Source: an uncultured Sulfurovum sp. | GTDB taxonomy: Bacteria > Campylobacterota > Campylobacteria > Campylobacterales > Sulfurovaceae | NCBI GenBank assembly: GCA_947313765.1 | Contig: CAMZNQ010000379.1 | Coordinates: 1 to 7,925, forward strand | Direction: 5' to 3' | DNA: 7,925 bases | Shown: positions 5,568 to 7,925 of the stretch, piece after piece | Layout: each line of letters opens with the position of its first letter | Position numbering within the stretch: position 1 is the first letter of the stretch | Notes under the pieces: generated by a model | Database searches by the model: none | What the model was told of the DNA's origin: nothing | The model's input: only the letters and a program-made list of their open reading frames with translations | Position numbers and translations under genes: made by a program

Positions 5568-6773
5568 ATGCACTATTTAAAATCGTTAAATGTTCAAGTA
5601 TTCTTAGGAATAGTACTTGGAATTACATTTGGTATTCTACTGCCTAGTTTAGCATTAGAGCAGAAACTTATAGGGGATATGTTTGTAGCCCTACTTAAAA
5701 TGTTGGTTGTACCGTTAGTCTTTGCCTCTATCTATACAGCACTAACAGGTTTAGGCTCTGTAGAGAAACTCAAAGAGATTGGTCTAAAAACCATAGGACT
5801 ATATCTATTAACTACAGCTCTATCTGTATTTTTAGCAATATTAGTTATGAACATATTTCCCATTGGAGAGCCTATTAGTTCAGCAGGAATGGAATATGCA
5901 AAAGCGACAGAGATTAAACCTTTCTCTTTTCATGATATGATTATGAGCTTTATCCCATCAAATGTCTTTAATGCCTTAGCTAGTGGATATATGATGCAAG
6001 TGATTGTATTTGCTATCTTTTTAGCATTAGCCTCTTTTAAACTTGAAGAGAAACATCAAGATGTTCTTTTTGACCTCTTTACATCTATCAATGAGGCTAT
6101 GTTTCATATTGCTAAATGGGTTATTAACCTAACTCCAATAGGTGTATTCTCTCTAATCTCCTATATTATTGCAAAACAGGGGATTGATGTTATTTTAGGA
6201 CTATGGGAGTATGTTATTGTTGTATTAGCTGTTTTACTAATTCATGCAGTTGTTACTCTGCCTTTAGTATTGGCATTTTTTGCAAAGATAAATCCATATC
6301 AATATCTAAATGCAGTAAAAGAGTCTAGTATTATGGCGTTCTCTACAGCCTCATCTGCAGCAACTCTTCCCGTAAGTCTACAAGTAGTTCAAGAGAAGGG
6401 AGGAGTATCTAAAGATTCTGCTGGTTTTGTACTTCCATTAGGAGCAACTGTCTCCATGGATGGAACAGCAGCATATTTAACTATTGCTGTTCTATATATT
6501 GCAAATTTAGCAGGATTAGATATGACAATAGGAGACCAGTTAATATTAGGTCTAACTGTTGTCGCACTATCTGTTGGTGTTGCTGCTCTACCATCTGCCT
6601 CACTAGTTATGATGGTAGTTATCTTAAATCAAGTTGGATTACCTGTTGAGTATTTAGCTGTTATTGTAGCTGTTGACCGTATATTAGATATGGCAAGAAC
6701 CTCACTAAATGTAACTTCAGACTTAGTCGTTACCAAAATTGTAGATGTATTAACAAAAAGGAGAACATCATGA
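5568..6773 (+). CDS. Dicarboxylate/amino acid:cation symporter (DAACS, glutamate-transporter family)
   Basis: The 401-aa inner-membrane carrier has the GltPh fold: six N-terminal helices, re-entrant hairpin HP1 with the Ser-rich tip AFSTASSAATLP (257-268), TM7 with SMDGT (296-300, usually NMDGT), HP2 around LPSASLVMMVVILNQVGLP, and TM8 with VDRILDMARTSLN (369-381). In GltPh, Asp394 of TM8 binds the substrate amino group and Arg397 the side-chain carboxylate. The equivalents D374 and R377 are present, favouring an acidic amino acid (aspartate/glutamate) over a C4-dicarboxylate, since DctA proteins lack that Asp. The GltPh HP1 arginine (R276) is Ala261 here. Transport is driven by Na+ or H+; which one is not certain. 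The start is supported by AAGGA 6 nt upstream. The length is usual for the family. The stop overlaps the next start (ATGA). The family is sure, the substrate inferred. Confidence 0.94.
   Translation: MHYLKSLNVQVFLGIVLGITFGILLPSLALEQKLIGDMFVALLKMLVVPLVFASIYTALTGLGSVEKLKEIGLKTIGLYLLTTALSVFLAILVMNIFPIGEPISSAGMEYAKATEIKPFSFHDMIMSFIPSNVFNALASGYMMQVIVFAIFLALASFKLEEKHQDVLFDLFTSINEAMFHIAKWVINLTPIGVFSLISYIIAKQGIDVILGLWEYVIVVLAVLLIHAVVTLPLVLAFFAKINPYQYLNAVKESSIMAFSTASSAATLPVSLQVVQEKGGVSKDSAGFVLPLGATVSMDGTAAYLTIAVLYIANLAGLDMTIGDQLILGLTVVALSVGVAALPSASLVMMVVILNQVGLPVEYLAVIVAVDRILDMARTSLNVTSDLVVTKIVDVLTKRRTS
6758..6763 (+). promoter_or_regulatory. AAGGAG ribosome binding site inside the symporter gene
   Basis: A full-strength Shine-Dalgarno sequence, 6 nt before ATG at 6770, lies within the last codons of the symporter gene. 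It supports the ATGA-overlapping start of the lipoprotein. Confidence 0.75.
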
Positions 6774-7384
6774 AAAGATATTTAATAGTTATACTTGCAT
6801 TAATATTAACAGCTTGTACACCAAACCCTAAGCAAAATAACAATACTCAAAAGAGCAGTGAAAATAGGGAGATGAAATCATTAAAAGATGCACTTTCAAT
6901 CTATACAAAAGCCACTATAGATAATGATATTGATACTTTGGTAACATTTATATATCCTAAGGTATTCAAACTTGCTCCAAAAGATAAGATGGTAAAATCT
7001 CTAAAAAAAGTATTTAATTCAGGGAAAATGGCAAAAATCAATGATGTAAAACATAAAAATATAGACCCTATAAAGAAGTATGATAAAGGTATATACTCTA
7101 TTATCACATCATCTATGACAACTGTTATCAAATCTCCTAGACCAGATGATTCAAAATTTGAAGAGTATATGTTAAAAACACTCAAAACAGAGTTATCATC
7201 AAAAGGAGTAGTAACACTAGATAGTGAAAATCATATATTTAAAATCAAACATACAAGTAAAACTATTGCCCTAAATGAAGATGGTTCATGGAAGTTTATT
7301 GGATTCAAACAGGCTAAAAAATATATTGAAAATGATATATTTCCAAAAGAGCTTATAAATAGATTAGAGCTAAAGGACCTCTAA
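6770..7384 (+). CDS. Small lipoprotein with a possible NTF2-like domain
   Basis: The 204-aa protein opens with MKRY, a hydrophobic core and the lipobox LTAC, placing the lipidated cysteine at residue 16 with Thr at +2. A polar, Asn/Gln/Ser-rich linker (17-35) leads to one folded domain at about 36-185. This begins with a helix (LKDALSIYTKATIDNDIDTLVTFIYPKVF), continues with helices and strands, and ends with DGSWKFIGFKQ. A helical start with an 'A...Y..A...ND...L' pattern plus strands and a closing 'G.WKFIGF' is reminiscent of NTF2/SnoaL-like domains; this is a fold guess. No catalytic motif is seen. The start overlaps the symporter stop by 4 bp and has its own AAGGAG site, so the two are made together. 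The product may support the transporter or the envelope, but nothing shows a direct link. Confidence 0.8.
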   Translation: MKRYLIVILALILTACTPNPKQNNNTQKSSENREMKSLKDALSIYTKATIDNDIDTLVTFIYPKVFKLAPKDKMVKSLKKVFNSGKMAKINDVKHKNIDPIKKYDKGIYSIITSSMTTVIKSPRPDDSKFEEYMLKTLKTELSSKGVVTLDSENHIFKIKHTSKTIALNEDGSWKFIGFKQAKKYIENDIFPKELINRLELKDL

Positions 7385-7396
7385 AATTTAGAGGTC
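7376..7396. terminator. Hairpin between convergent genes, possibly a bidirectional terminator
   Basis: GACCTCT (7376-7382) pairs perfectly with AGAGGTC (7390-7396) around the loop AAAATTT. This stem covers the last two sense codons and the first base of the TAA stop of the lipoprotein gene. It sits 7 bp from the stop of the convergent DAHP synthase gene. Neither strand has a long T-run after the stem (plus: AAAAAC; minus: CTTTAG), so it would be a weak or imperfect intrinsic terminator. Confidence 0.5.
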
Positions 7397-7403
7397 AAAA
7401 ACT

Positions 7404-7925
7404 CTACTTGTTTATCATCTCACCAATTTTAAATGAGAGTTCTAATGCTTGACTAGCATTTAATCTTGGGTCACATTGAGTGTGATAACGACTAGATAAA
7501 TCTTCATCTGTAATGGAACATGATGTACTACCTGTACACTCTGTTACATCATTTCCTGTCATCTCTAGGTGTATTCCACCTGCAACTGTTCCCATCTCTT
7601 TATGTATGGCAAAAAACTTCTCTACTTCTAAAAGAATATTTGCAAAATCTCTTGTCTTGTATCCTGTTGAGCTTTTCTCTACATTTCCATGCATCGGGTC
7701 ACATGACCATACAACATTTCTCCCCTCATCTCTTACTCTTTTTAAGAGTTTAGGGAAGAACTCATCAATTTTAGTAGCACCCATACGAACAATAAGGTTT
7801 AATCTACCCTCTTCATTTTCAGGATTTAAAATATCAATAAGCTCAATTAATTCATCTTCTCCCATAGTTGGTCCAACTTTACAACCAATAGGATTTGCTA
7901 TTCCTCTAAAGTATTCAATGTGAGC
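7404..7925 (-). CDS. Class II 3-deoxy-D-arabino-heptulosonate-7-phosphate (DAHP) synthase, C-terminal part
   Basis: The frame is open from the right edge to a TAG at 7404-7406, giving the last 173 residues of a protein normally about 450 long. The Met codon at 7865 is internal, because the conserved GCKVGPT block lies upstream of it. The enzyme condenses phosphoenolpyruvate with erythrose 4-phosphate, the first step of the shikimate pathway to aromatic amino acids, in the cytoplasm. Class II (plant-like) hallmarks, numbered within the visible part, are KVGPT (K16), IVRMGA (R47), WSCDPMHGN (H79), [14 protein letters not shown] (E121) and CDPRLN (D152). They correspond in order and spacing to K306, R337, H369, E411 and D441 of the Mycobacterium tuberculosis enzyme, the last three being metal ligands. 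The N-terminal part, including the metal-site cysteine and any regulatory extension, is outside the window. Confidence 0.97.
   Translation of the reverse strand, partial: AHIEYFRGIANPIGCKVGPTMGEDELIELIDILNPENEEGRLNLIVRMGATKIDEFFPKLLKRVRDEGRNVVWSCDPMHGNVEKSSTGYKTRDFANILLEVEKFFAIHKEMGTVAGGIHLEMTGNDVTECTGSTSCSITDEDLSSRYHTQCDPRLNASQALELSFKIGEMINK

Noticed and set aside
7404..7865. A complete 153-aa minus-strand gene starting at the ATG at 7865
   Set aside because: The frame stays open to the window edge and the upstream codons encode the conserved GCKVGPT block of class II DAHP synthase, so this Met is internal and the gene is partial.
7513..7923. Long plus-strand open frame opposite the DAHP synthase gene
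   Set aside because: It is antisense to a strongly conserved enzyme, has no family resemblance and no ribosome site; it is a shadow of the real frame.
1..7925. tRNA, rRNA, CRISPR array, insertion sequence or toxin-antitoxin pair
   Set aside because: I looked for cloverleaf ends, repeated spacers, transposase motifs and terminal repeats and saw none; the space is filled by ordinary genes.

Overview
The window is AT-rich and gene-dense. It has slightly divergent housekeeping genes, TTG starts, GGAG-type ribosome sites and TATAAT boxes with no clear -35. It carries a MutS2, a class II DAHP synthase and several small envelope proteins. Together these suggest a member of the Campylobacterota (Sulfurimonas/Sulfurovum/Arcobacter-like). 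The genus cannot be fixed from this piece. I see no mobile element, CRISPR array, rRNA or tRNA.

Layout. Positions 2-148 (+) hold the C-terminal tail of an unrecognised protein that starts off the left edge. A short membrane-anchored SPOR-domain protein (158-511, +) follows closely. Next is mutS2 (571-2775, +, TTG start, own TATAAT box). A second promoter then heads a compact three-gene unit (2829-4747, +): a single-pass membrane protein with a TPR-like periplasmic part resembling YfgM, a beta-propeller lipoprotein resembling BamB (1-bp overlap), and an unrecognised 109-aa protein. This unit collides with a convergent gene for a secreted L,D-transpeptidase-family protein (4744-5376, -); the two stop codons overlap. 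A 191-bp, very AT-rich divergent region (5377-5567) follows. It separates that gene from a dicarboxylate/amino-acid:cation symporter of the DAACS family (5568-6773, +), which is translationally coupled (ATGA) to a small lipoprotein (6770-7384, +). A hairpin lies over that gene's stop codon. The right edge holds the C-terminal 173 codons of class II DAHP synthase (7404-7925, -), which runs off the window.

How the genes fit together. The theme is the cell envelope: septal peptidoglycan binding (SPOR), a putative periplasmic chaperone/outer-membrane assembly pair, peptidoglycan cross-link chemistry (YkuD-type protein), two lipoproteins and an inner-membrane transporter. MutS2 and DAHP synthase are housekeeping genes. 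The most interesting observation is the YfgM-like/BamB-like pair in the same order as yfgM-bamB of gammaproteobacteria, in a lineage where BamB is not usually recognised. The family links are made by eye from motifs and architecture, not from database searches.
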